DNA of 13,746 bases from contig CAMLCX010000080.1 of the NCBI GenBank assembly GCA_946478635.1, forward strand, positions 1-13,746. The letters are read 5' to 3'. The DNA comes from an uncultured Pseudomonadota bacterium (GTDB taxonomy: Bacteria > Desulfobacterota_B > Binatia > UBA9968). Of the stretch, positions 1 to 6,954 are shown in pieces. The position numbers and the translations under genes were made by a program. Position 1 is the stretch's first letter, and every line of letters starts with the position of its first letter. The notes beneath the pieces were generated by a model. That model saw only the letters and a program-made list of their open reading frames with translations, ran no database searches and had not been told where the DNA came from.

Positions 1-62
1 CCGGATGTCGCGACGCCGATCGTCACCGCCGCTTTAAGAAAATCGCGCCGACTAAGATCCAT
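1..62 (-). CDS. Tat-exported protein, 5' end only (cut by window edge)
   Basis: Only the first 20 codons are present. Read on the minus strand from the ATG at 62-60, the peptide carries a twin-arginine motif SRRDFLK at residues 4-10, followed by a small-residue hydrophobic stretch (AAVTIGVA). This is a textbook Tat signal, which is used for proteins folded with cofactors before export (molybdopterin oxidoreductases, iron-sulfur or copper enzymes, some Rieske proteins). An AGGGAGA ribosome site sits just upstream at about 66-72. The gene lies downstream of cytochrome b on the same strand, separated by 107 bases that contain a terminator-like hairpin. It may therefore be read through from the bc operon or have its own promoter. 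The mature part is outside the window, so its function is unknown; a periplasmic redox enzyme is an inference from the signal and the neighbours. Confidence 0.8.
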   Translation of the reverse strand, partial: MDLSRRDFLKAAVTIGVATS

Positions 63-122
63 ATTGTCTCCCTGGGATCGATCGCTCTCACTCGCTGAAC
101 ACAAGCTTATTTGGCACGACTG

Positions 123-170
123 AAAAAAGCGGCAGACCTGCGCATTGTCATGACCTTTCGCAGAGTCTGC
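123..170 (-). terminator. Rho-independent terminator after cytochrome b
   Basis: Read on the minus strand, the arms at 170-159 and 142-132 pair as GCAGAC/GTCTGC plus CTGCG/CGCAG with a single bulged base. The loop is 16 bases, and a run of six T (128-123) follows three bases after the stem. The stem begins in the stop codon of cytochrome b (172-170). This is a good intrinsic terminator shape and would end the bc transcription unit before the Tat-protein gene. Confidence 0.6.
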
Positions 171-1270
171 TATTTCGTCGGACTCATCGTATAACCGAGG
201 TAAGTTAACGTGAACGCGTAAACGATGAGCAGCAGTCCGAACCCGGTAGCCAGACGGCTTGAAGTCTTTCCCAGCGCTGAACCGCGGTCGAGAAACGGTA
301 TGGCAATTAAAATCGCGCCGAGCAGACCGAATCCCAACACCCCGAGAAGCTCACCCTCAATACCGAGAATGTGACTGGGCAGAAGTTTCAGCGTCTGAAA
401 CATGGCCATGAAATACCATTCGGGTTTGATCCCAATGGGCGCGGGCTGAAAAGGATCCGCCTTTTTCCCCAACTCGGCGGGAAAATACGCCGCCAGGGCG
501 GCAAGCACTCCCAGAGCGCACAACCATCCGACCACGTCGCGGAGAAAAAAATTAGGAAAAAACGGCAGGGATTTTTTCTCACTGCCATCTGTTTCGACAC
601 TCGCCGGCCGGCTCATGCCGTGCTTTTGCACCAGAAACAGATGCAGTCCTAGAATAACCGTGACCATCGCCGGCAAGATGGCTACGTGGATCCCATAGAA
701 GCGCGTCAGCGTCGCGCCGGTGACATCATTGCCGCCGCGGAGGAGCCGGCGCAGAAACGGGCCGACCACCGGTACGACACCCGGTATTTCGGTGCCCACC
801 CGGGTCGCGAAATAGGCCAACTCGTTCCACGGCAAAAGGTAGCCGGTAAATCCGAACGCCAGGCTGAGCCCGAGCAATCCCGCGCCCGAAAGCCAGGTCA
901 TTTCACGCGGGCGCCTGTAGGCATGGAGCAGCAAAGCGCTGAACAAATGAATGAACATGGCGAAGATCATCAGATTGGCCGACCACGAGTGAATTGATCT
1001 CACCAGCCAGCCAAACTGCACTTCGGTCATGAGAAACTGGATGGATTCGAAGGCCTCGGCGGCACTCGGCCGATAATAAAGTAAAAGAAGAATTCCGGTG
1101 GCGACCTGGATCATGAAGAGAAACAAGGTCATCCCGCCGAAGTAATACCAAAATGTGTGACGGTGCAGCGGCACCTGTTTCTTTTTGGCGAGTTTGGCAA
1201 AATCACTGAGCCCGATCCTTTCATCGAGCCAGAGCCAAAGTGGGCCGTGCTTGGGGTTTTCCTCGTCCAT
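170..1270 (-). CDS. Cytochrome b (b6-type N-part fused to subunit IV-like C-part) of a bc-type quinol complex
   Basis: This 366-residue membrane protein binds two hemes b and carries the quinone sites of a Rieske/cytochrome b complex. The heme ligands are visible: H94 and H108 in helix B, H195 and H210 in helix D. The 15-residue step in helix D is the cytochrome b6 spacing rather than the 14 of mitochondrial-type cytochrome b. The Qo-site PEWY motif is at 283-286 and a b6-like TGYLLPW segment at 142-148. After about residue 240 there are three further hydrophobic segments (about 244-262, 308-326, 340-358), the size of subunit IV, so b6 and IV are one chain with about seven membrane spans. Tyr43 appears to sit where b6 has the cysteine (Cys35) that holds the extra heme c. 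The ATG at 1270 is four bases after the Rieske stop, and GAGAAG lies upstream. The partners are the Rieske protein and the nonaheme cytochrome just upstream. Confidence 0.93.
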   Translation of the reverse strand: MDEENPKHGPLWLWLDERIGLSDFAKLAKKKQVPLHRHTFWYYFGGMTLFLFMIQVATGILLLLYYRPSAAEAFESIQFLMTEVQFGWLVRSIHSWSANLMIFAMFIHLFSALLLHAYRRPREMTWLSGAGLLGLSLAFGFTGYLLPWNELAYFATRVGTEIPGVVPVVGPFLRRLLRGGNDVTGATLTRFYGIHVAILPAMVTVILGLHLFLVQKHGMSRPASVETDGSEKKSLPFFPNFFLRDVVGWLCALGVLAALAAYFPAELGKKADPFQPAPIGIKPEWYFMAMFQTLKLLPSHILGIEGELLGVLGFGLLGAILIAIPFLDRGSALGKTSSRLATGFGLLLIVYAFTLTYLGYTMSPTK

Positions 1271-1274
1271 CCGA

Positions 1275-1736
1275 TTAGCTTCTCTTGTTTATGACAATTT
1301 GGTCCGCCCGCACATTCACAACAAATTGTTCCAAGGGCTTGGGTGGCGGCCCTTCAACATTTCTTCCATTGAGATCGAAATGGCCGTTATGACAAGCGCA
1401 CCAGATCTGGCTAATGTCCGAACGGAATTGCACGATGCAGGCAAGGTGGGTGCACACCGCGGAAAACGCCTTCATCTCTCCGTTGGCATCCTTGATTAAT
1501 ATCGCCGGTTGGCTGCCGAATCGAAAGATCTGGCCTGTGTTCACCTTCACGTCATTCGGCTTGATTGGCAACGTGACCGTGCTCGCCGTCGATTCTTCGA
1601 CTTCAGGGGGAATGAGATACCGGCTCACCGGGTAAGTTACCGAAACAAAAAATGCGCCCGCGGTTGTGCCCAGAAACCAGTTGAGAAACTTTCGCCGTCC
1701 GCGATCTAAGGCGACGGATGTATCATCATTGGCCAT
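1275..1736 (-). CDS. Rieske [2Fe-2S] protein of the bc-type complex
   Basis: This 153-residue Rieske protein takes electrons from quinol at the Qo site and passes them to a c-type cytochrome on the periplasmic side. The cluster boxes are CTHLAC (95-100) and CACHNGH (113-119). Ligands would be C95, H97, C113 and H116, with C100-C115 as the stabilising disulfide. A glycine/proline loop EGPPPKP follows (128-134). The N-terminus has RRKFL (14-18) before a hydrophobic helix (about 19-42), a Tat-type uncleaved signal anchor as expected for Rieske subunits. The start at 1736 has GGGGAAGG eight bases upstream. Only 21 bases separate it from the nonaheme cytochrome and four from cytochrome b, so the three are surely co-transcribed. 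The second box has N-G-H instead of the common G-S after CxCH; this variation may affect redox potential. Confidence 0.94.
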   Translation of the reverse strand: MANDDTSVALDRGRRKFLNWFLGTTAGAFFVSVTYPVSRYLIPPEVEESTASTVTLPIKPNDVKVNTGQIFRFGSQPAILIKDANGEMKAFSAVCTHLACIVQFRSDISQIWCACHNGHFDLNGRNVEGPPPKPLEQFVVNVRADQIVINKRS

Positions 1737-1757
1737 GCTAAAAACCTTCCCCTAGTT

Positions 1758-3056
1758 CTATTTCGGCTTGCGTTCCATTTGGCGAATTTTCAGAATCAAA
1801 CCCACCACCAGAGCAAAGATGATCACCGCCGAAATTGCCAGGCCCTTGCGCCGAAACTGCAACTCTTCAAGCGCTCGAATACCCCGGGCGTACGCCTTGC
1901 CGGCAACTTGCAATCCGGGCGCAACCTCTTTGTCGAGAATCGCCTGGTCGAAGCCGTGGATCGCCGCGCGCGCCTTGACCAGCGAAGTCTTGGCTTCATT
2001 CAGCTCAAACAACGGCTGGCTGACTTCCATGCCGGCGTGCTCGGCATCGCTGAGAAGGGTTCGAGCTTTTTCGTAACTTATTTTCAGCCGATCGATGGAA
2101 GCGAGCATGCTAACCGCGAGCGTTGCTCCCGCAGAAGTGGGCGGATGGCAAGTCGCGCATGCGGATTTATCCCCCATGCTTAGCATCGCGTCGCTGGTCG
2201 CGAGAATGGCGTGGTTGCTATGACAGGTGGCGCAACCGGCAATACCCATCTGCGCAAAGATTTTGCCGTGCGCGCTCTTACTGAAAAGGTCGGCATTCAC
2301 CGCATGGCACTGCCCACAAACATTCACGACCGAAGACACTCCGGGCGGCGCCGCGCCATGGTTGCCGTGGCAATCGTTGCAGGTCGGGGCCGATAGATCG
2401 CTCTTTTGGGAGATCATTTTCCAATGAATGCTCTGTTTATACTTTTCCAGTTGGTCCGTCGGAATTTTGTATTGCGCCATATATTGAGCATTGGCATGAC
2501 ATGAACCGCAGGTGTCCGCGACACGCGTCGGATGCACCGACGAACGAGAATCGCTGGGAGGTCTGATCCCATGCGGCGTATGACAGCTCGCGCAGGTCGC
2601 CACTTTCTGATCTTTTTGCTCCTTCAGTCTTTTGCCATGCACCGACGTGTAGTATTCGGTGACCTGATCCACGCGCAGAGACGGATTATATTTCCTCATG
2701 AAAATTGCGTCCGAATGGCATTTGCCGCAAACTTCCACGACCTGGCCAGGGCCGGGCTTGCCGATGTACCCCTTCTTTCGGTCCATCGCCTCAAGGCTCA
2801 TGAGAGCCCCATCGCCGCCGTGACACGCCACGCAACCAAAACCCTTGGCCGCATGGATATCCGTTTTGTAGAGTTCGGCGGGCTTGGTCAGTTTCTCGAT
2901 TCCGAGCGCTAAATGGCATGTCACGCAGCTATCGTCTGCCGGTTGGGCAGCCTCTACGACGACGGACGAATCACGGATTAGCAGAACCGCCAAGATCAAG
3001 ATATTGATTATCGGTTTCACTATTCGTTTTGCGCTCAAGAATTGACTTAGTGGCAT
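1758..3056 (-). CDS. Nonaheme c-type cytochrome with C-terminal membrane anchor (likely cytochrome c1/f substitute)
   Basis: The 432-residue protein has nine CxxCH sites starting at residues 44, 75, 110, 155, 183, 226, 247, 275 and 300. Extra histidines between them (e.g. H68, H140, H162, H211, H233, H263, H282) could be distal ligands. An N-terminal hydrophobic stretch (about 16-28) with a possible VEA|AQ cleavage makes the heme part periplasmic. Residues about 311-403 are heme-free and helix-rich, and a single membrane span at about 406-424 ends in a positive tail (RQMERKPK), fixing the protein in the inner membrane. Its place directly before Rieske and cytochrome b suggests it replaces cytochrome c1/f as electron exit, or feeds the decaheme conduit; this is inference. 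No clear ribosome site precedes the ATG at 3056, so the exact start is less certain. Distant resemblance to cytochrome c3/NrfB/OTR-type multihemes is possible. Confidence 0.88.
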   Translation of the reverse strand: MPLSQFLSAKRIVKPIINILILAVLLIRDSSVVVEAAQPADDSCVTCHLALGIEKLTKPAELYKTDIHAAKGFGCVACHGGDGALMSLEAMDRKKGYIGKPGPGQVVEVCGKCHSDAIFMRKYNPSLRVDQVTEYYTSVHGKRLKEQKDQKVATCASCHTPHGIRPPSDSRSSVHPTRVADTCGSCHANAQYMAQYKIPTDQLEKYKQSIHWKMISQKSDLSAPTCNDCHGNHGAAPPGVSSVVNVCGQCHAVNADLFSKSAHGKIFAQMGIAGCATCHSNHAILATSDAMLSMGDKSACATCHPPTSAGATLAVSMLASIDRLKISYEKARTLLSDAEHAGMEVSQPLFELNEAKTSLVKARAAIHGFDQAILDKEVAPGLQVAGKAYARGIRALEELQFRRKGLAISAVIIFALVVGLILKIRQMERKPK

Positions 3057-3125
3057 CTATGACTTTGATAATAAAACCGATCGGGTGGATTTTGGGGAAA
3101 TGACTATGAGACCCAATGAGACATA

Positions 3126-3137
3126 CCTGCGCGCAGG
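3126..3137. repeat. 12-bp perfect palindrome CCTGCGCGCAGG
   Basis: This fully self-complementary 12-mer lies in the 192-base gap between mtrB and the nonaheme cytochrome, 70 bases upstream of the cytochrome start. It could be an operator half-site pair or chance in GC-rich sequence. No regulator is identified nearby. Confidence 0.3.
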
Positions 3138-3189
3138 GACGAAGCGCTCGCCGGACCGACAATGACGGTTTCCGCCGCCGGCGCTAATG

Positions 3190-3243
3190 AAAAAATACTC
3201 GGCGCGAGCGAGGAATCATCCTAACCGCAGCCGCGTCCCGAGT
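3190..3243 (-). terminator. Terminator-like branched hairpin between mtrB and the nonaheme cytochrome
   Basis: Starting six bases past the mtrB stop on the minus strand, ACTCGG (3243-3238) pairs with CCGAGT (3202-3197). The stem continues, after a two-base bulge, with CGCG pairing CGCG. Inside is a smaller AGGA/TCCT hairpin. One base after the stem comes a run of six T (3195-3190). The loop is longer than usual, so it may be a partial terminator that lowers expression of the downstream bc genes relative to mtrAB. Confidence 0.5.
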
Positions 3244-3248
3244 TTTTG

Positions 3249-5582
3249 TCAAAACTTGAATCTGAGTGTCACAAAACCGACGTGCGCCGTAAACGGTCCC
3301 TTGATTTGATCGCCGAGAAACATCGACCGCTGCAGGTTGGTCAAGTTGCTCGCCGATGCCTGCGGATCGATTACATCCCCCATCCAGGGCTTCATGATAT
3401 CCACACCGTAGTCCTTGTCCCGAGCTTTATTGAAATAGTAGCCGAATCGTAACGCGACGTTCTTGTGCAACTGATATTCGAACCGCGCCAATAACTCGTG
3501 CCAGGTGTTGGTAATGTTGGGGTAATCGCTCGCCTGCGTGCACCCTCCGCCAGCGGGGGCTTGGGGCACGCAAGTAGCCCCGCTCGCGCTCACCGCGCTG
3601 AGACCTTGGGAAAATGTGTATTGAATCCGGAAACTCAAAAGATTTTTTAAAATCTCCACATCGCTGCCGAGACTGAACGTATGCACCTTATCTTCTCCTC
3701 GGCTGTTCCAAAGCCGTAGTCGGCAGTTGGCGTCACAGGTGGCCGGGTCGTTGGGATTCTGCGTCGTGTTCGACCGCTGCATCGCGTCGAGCCGCCAGGT
3801 AAACATGTCAAAATTGTAATCACCGAAGAACCGTAGCCAATCCATTGGCGCGTACACGAATCCAACCGACGGGGAAAAATTAAAATCATTTTGCGTGCCC
3901 AGCGTGGTGTCGGGATAGGTTTCGCCGGTAAACTCAAACCCCGCGTGCAACCCCACCGTTTCCCACGGCGAGAAATCAGCGAAAAGGCTAACCCGATCGC
4001 GGTCCCGCTTTGCCAGGTAAAATTTTCGCGAAATGTTGGCCGTATCGACGGTGGCTTCCCTGTTGTTATTGTAGTCCGGAGCATCACGCCAGGAGTGTTT
4101 ATAAGAAGCTCGGAACAACAGCCAGTGCGCCGGCTTGATATCGAGCGTCGGGCCGATCGTGTGCTCGTTGGAGTTGCGCACGTCGGCGCCGTCGTTGCGG
4201 TGCATCCGCTCCCAACCATAACCGAATTTAGCGCTCAGCCACTTGGCGAAATTATAGCCGGCCTCAAAGCCGACATTTTGTTTGGAATAACTCAACGGCG
4301 TGATTCGCTCGCCGACGTCATGCGGCGCCCCTTGATCGTTGAGAATCCAACCATCGGTCAGGGTGATCTTACTGCTTTGATTGTTCAAATCGTAAAATCG
4401 GTAGAAGGCTTTAAGATTCAACTTATCCATCAGCGAATGATTTACCAGGGTTGCATTGACCATCAGGGGTCGGACGTCGCCGTCCAGACTGCTGCTGGAG
4501 ATACGCAGCGGGACTCCGCCGTTGATCGCGCTGTTGATGGTGGCCGGCAGGAAAGGATCGTTTTGCAGGCGCCAACCGTAGGAAACAGTGCCCATAAAGC
4601 GGGTCTTGAAAGGAAGCTCAGCAGCGCCGTTAAGAGAAACAGTGTGGGCCTGATTGCTCGGATAAAGATCGAGCCGCCCGCGGCACGGTCCAGTGCCAGC
4701 GCCTAAGTTCATCGCGACCGCATCGGTGCAGGGTCCGGTGACCACGCCGCCTACACTGTTGGTCAAATTCATCGGGTTGTCCCAGGTCAGCGTGCTCGTG
4801 TTGTTGTGGAACAAAGATCCGTTATATTTGAGTCCGACGGACCAGCCGTTTCCTGCGTATTCGCCGCCGAGTTCGATATTGTGGGTTTGATAATCGATTG
4901 GCTCGATCTGCTCGGTAAAATTATAGGTGCCTGGACTGGACGCGAAGGCCGCGCCGAGAGCTCTTTTTCCCGAGTTGTTGTTGGACCAGTAGCTGCCGGT
5001 GAAAGCCCAACCCGGTGTAGGGGTATAACGAAGATTAACGCGCCCGATGCCGTTGAACAAGGACAGATCGACCGGCCTCGCGTGATCGGTTAAAAATTGG
5101 CACATCGGCGACGTCGCGCAATTCGCCGAGGCGGCTGCCGAGGTGGGCTTGAAGTCAAGCGTGTTATTCCCTCCGCCGTTGCTTCGAATATACGGTGAGC
5201 GGGCGATGCCCGCGCTAAAAAGATGTGGAAATTGCTCCCATTCAAGTTCGACGTCCAGGAGCCCGTAGCGGCCGAATCGAAGTTTATAATTTTGATCGTC
5301 GCGTCCGACCTGAGCGGCATCGAACTTCAGAAAAAAGTCTTCCTTCTTGCCGCCGATCATCAATTGCAGTTCGGGCACGACCACGGTTTCTGGCACATCT
5401 CGATACTCTTCAAATTTTGCCTTGTCGCCGCTAAAGGACCTTGGTAAACCGCCGACTTCAGCCTCGCCCGTGATCACCAAGTTGCCGATATCGATCTGCC
5501 CCCAGGCTACCGAGATGGGAAACACCAGAATTATTAAGGCCAACTCGAAGCCGATAGCTCGACGGGTGCTATTGCGTACCAT
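3249..5582 (-). CDS. mtrB: MtrB/PioB-family outer-membrane beta-barrel porin (decaheme-associated)
   Basis: This 777-residue barrel would sheathe the decaheme cytochrome and carry it through the outer membrane. A signal peptide spans about 1-28 (hydrophobic 13-25, cleavage near AWG|Q). Residues 34-130 hold the family's N-terminal region (GDKAKFEEYRDVPE at 52-65, then strand pairs). Many alternating aromatic/polar strands follow, and the chain ends in TLRFKF with the terminal phenylalanine recognised by the BAM machinery. The length is close to the roughly 700-800 of PioB/MtoB-type proteins. The N-terminal CxxC known from Shewanella MtrB is absent. All eight cysteines occur as four close pairs (155/161, 285/300, 616/620, 671/681), most likely in loops. 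GGGGAGAG precedes the ATG at 5582, and only 21 bases separate it from the decaheme gene. The family is assigned by pattern and neighbour; whether it works in Fe(II)/Mn(II) oxidation or metal reduction cannot be told. Confidence 0.9.
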   Translation of the reverse strand: MVRNSTRRAIGFELALIILVFPISVAWGQIDIGNLVITGEAEVGGLPRSFSGDKAKFEEYRDVPETVVVPELQLMIGGKKEDFFLKFDAAQVGRDDQNYKLRFGRYGLLDVELEWEQFPHLFSAGIARSPYIRSNGGGNNTLDFKPTSAAASANCATSPMCQFLTDHARPVDLSLFNGIGRVNLRYTPTPGWAFTGSYWSNNNSGKRALGAAFASSPGTYNFTEQIEPIDYQTHNIELGGEYAGNGWSVGLKYNGSLFHNNTSTLTWDNPMNLTNSVGGVVTGPCTDAVAMNLGAGTGPCRGRLDLYPSNQAHTVSLNGAAELPFKTRFMGTVSYGWRLQNDPFLPATINSAINGGVPLRISSSSLDGDVRPLMVNATLVNHSLMDKLNLKAFYRFYDLNNQSSKITLTDGWILNDQGAPHDVGERITPLSYSKQNVGFEAGYNFAKWLSAKFGYGWERMHRNDGADVRNSNEHTIGPTLDIKPAHWLLFRASYKHSWRDAPDYNNNREATVDTANISRKFYLAKRDRDRVSLFADFSPWETVGLHAGFEFTGETYPDTTLGTQNDFNFSPSVGFVYAPMDWLRFFGDYNFDMFTWRLDAMQRSNTTQNPNDPATCDANCRLRLWNSRGEDKVHTFSLGSDVEILKNLLSFRIQYTFSQGLSAVSASGATCVPQAPAGGGCTQASDYPNITNTWHELLARFEYQLHKNVALRFGYYFNKARDKDYGVDIMKPWMGDVIDPQASASNLTNLQRSMFLGDQIKGPFTAHVGFVTLRFKF

Positions 5583-5603
5583 AATGCGACTCTCCCCTGT
5601 CCG

Positions 5604-6545
5604 TCATCTCATGAACACTGTGCCCGACGGGTGGTTCGAACCATGGATCTGACTATGACAATTGGTGCAACTGCGATTAAAAAAGAATGGCGAATTTTTT
5701 CCGCGCGGCGTCACCGGGTGTTGTGCGACGCCGTGGCACTGTGTGCACAGTCTCGGATCGGTTACCTTGAGCAACCGGTCGTTGACCGAGCCATGAGCCT
5801 CGTGACAGTTGGCGCAATTTTCCGACACTGGCGGATGCTCGTGCAGGAAAGGACCCCGTCTCTCCGTGTGGCAAGTGTAACAGTTTTCGTTGATGCTGGT
5901 TTGTTTGAGTTGCGACGGATTGGGCGTGCCGTGTGGATTGTGACAACTCGTGCAGGTTAGCTTGCCTTCCCTCACCGGCATGTGAGACGACCGCATCAGC
6001 TGAGCCTTTCGCTGCAAATGACACTGGCCGCACACTTCCGTTTGCGCTCGTTGATTAGAGAAAGGCGTCCGATCGTCGACCTTGGCGAGCTGGTAGCGGT
6101 CGGTGGTTTTCTGCATCAAAGTGTGGCAGTCGACGCAAGCCATGCCGCGGCTCGCATGAGGGCTTGCCGCCCAATAGGTTTGGATGCCGCGCTGATGGCA
6201 GCCAAGACATGTTTCATTCTGAACTTTCGCCGACTCACCGGAGTCCTTGCGGAACGTGATCATACCGCCGACTCCCTTGCCCCCGCCGGCAGCCACATGG
6301 TTGCTCCCCGGGCCGTGACAACTCTCACAAGCTCGTTTTTCCGACTCGTTGCGCGGGTTGTGCAGAAATATCTTGCCCATCAGCGTCTGGGAAAATTTTT
6401 CGAATTGAGGCACGTGGCAAGCCTGGCAAACTTCGTTGCCGACATAGGTCGCCGGGGAGGGTTTAGGCGCTTCGGTCGTGGCAGACCAGGCTAGATGCGC
6501 CGTCAATGCCGTTATAAAAAATATCGCGACCGCAAACCGCTTCAT
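5604..6545 (-). CDS. mtrA: Periplasmic decaheme c-type cytochrome, MtrA/DmsE/PioA family
   Basis: The 313-residue chain has a Sec signal peptide (about 1-21, cleavage near AWS|A) and exactly ten CxxCH motifs, starting at residues 40, 73, 113, 137, 172, 198, 222, 244, 267 and 293. Number, length and spacing fit MtrA/DmsE/MtoA cytochromes, which form a heme wire inside the MtrB barrel. Characteristic stretches include CHNPHGTP (201-208) and CHEAHG (247-252). The ATG at 6545 is preceded by GGGGGT (6550-6555) at suitable distance. It is the first gene of the run mtrA-mtrB-nonaheme-Rieske-cytochrome b, downstream of a 409-base gap that must hold the promoter. No MtrC/OmcA-like extracellular decaheme gene follows, so the set resembles the two-part PioAB/MtoAB or MtrAB-only arrangement. 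Direction of electron flow is undetermined. Confidence 0.94.
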   Translation of the reverse strand: MKRFAVAIFFITALTAHLAWSATTEAPKPSPATYVGNEVCQACHVPQFEKFSQTLMGKIFLHNPRNESEKRACESCHGPGSNHVAAGGGKGVGGMITFRKDSGESAKVQNETCLGCHQRGIQTYWAASPHASRGMACVDCHTLMQKTTDRYQLAKVDDRTPFSNQRAQTEVCGQCHLQRKAQLMRSSHMPVREGKLTCTSCHNPHGTPNPSQLKQTSINENCYTCHTERRGPFLHEHPPVSENCANCHEAHGSVNDRLLKVTDPRLCTQCHGVAQHPVTPRGKNSPFFFNRSCTNCHSQIHGSNHPSGTVFMR

Positions 6546-6645
6546 GATACCCCCGAATAGATTAATTCCAGCGATTCAGTGCAGCCCATTACGCCGCTTA
6601 TACCACTACTCTGAAAACCCCGTCCAGAAAAAAAATGTGACTTAT

Positions 6646-6656
6646 TTGAAACTCAA
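6646..6656. promoter_or_regulatory. Inverted repeat TTGA-N3-TCAA upstream of mtrA
   Basis: A perfect four-base inverted repeat with a three-base spacer lies about 100 bases upstream of the mtrA start. It resembles Crp/Fnr-family half-sites, but FNR uses a four-base spacer and longer arms. It is a candidate operator only. Confidence 0.2.
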
Positions 6657-6809
6657 TACACGTTCACCGCAAAAACAACGACGACAACTCTCTTTAGCAG
6701 TGGCCACTTAGACTATACTAGGCAAATGCCGTCACCAAATTCCCGGCATAGTCGCTTACCTCGGGGGTAGATTTCTGTTCAATATTAGACAATTTTTGAG
6801 AAAATGTGG

Positions 6810-6841
6810 GAGCCGCCTCGGCTCGCCTAAGCGGCATTTTT
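6810..6841. terminator. Hairpin cluster, possible terminator
   Basis: GAGCCG (6810-6815), loop CCT, and CGGCTC (6819-6824) form a perfect 6-bp stem. An alternative pairing joins GCCGC (6812-6816) with GCGGC (6831-6835), followed on the plus strand by ATTTTT. The two pairings are mutually exclusive. It lies about 115 bases after the Haem_bd gene on the minus strand, where the downstream T-run is weaker, so the direction of any termination is unclear. Confidence 0.35.
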
Positions 6842-6954
6842 CATCAGTGCCGGAGCTGTTTGTCTTGAGACGACAAACCGACGCACAACTTGCATCCCGG
6901 TTTTGCTTGACTTCCGTCCCCCGCCGCCCCCACCTAACCTTTACTTCTCAGCTG

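Larger units (their letters stand above)
6546..6954. other. 409-base intergenic region upstream of the mtrAB-bc run
   Basis: No convincing gene lies here. It holds the ribosome site of mtrA (6550-6555) and, by position, its minus-strand promoter, but I cannot place a clear -35/-10 pair. Notable elements are the inverted repeat TTGA-AAC-TCAA at 6646-6656, the small inverted repeat GGCAAATGCC at 6721-6730 beside an AT-rich TAGACTATACTAG (6709-6721), and a strong hairpin at 6810-6841. The right end (about 6900-6970) is strongly pyrimidine-biased on the plus strand, and this continues into the Lys-rich end of the next gene. Confidence 0.6.

Noticed and set aside
3891..4706. Long plus-strand open frame of 271 codons
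   Set aside because: It lies wholly opposite mtrB, has no ribosome site, no recognisable domain and an Arg/Val-rich shadow composition; the minus-strand barrel with signal peptide and terminal Phe explains the region.
6646..6656. FNR box upstream of mtrA
   Set aside because: The spacer is three rather than four bases and the arms lack the outer consensus, so it is kept only as a weak inverted repeat.
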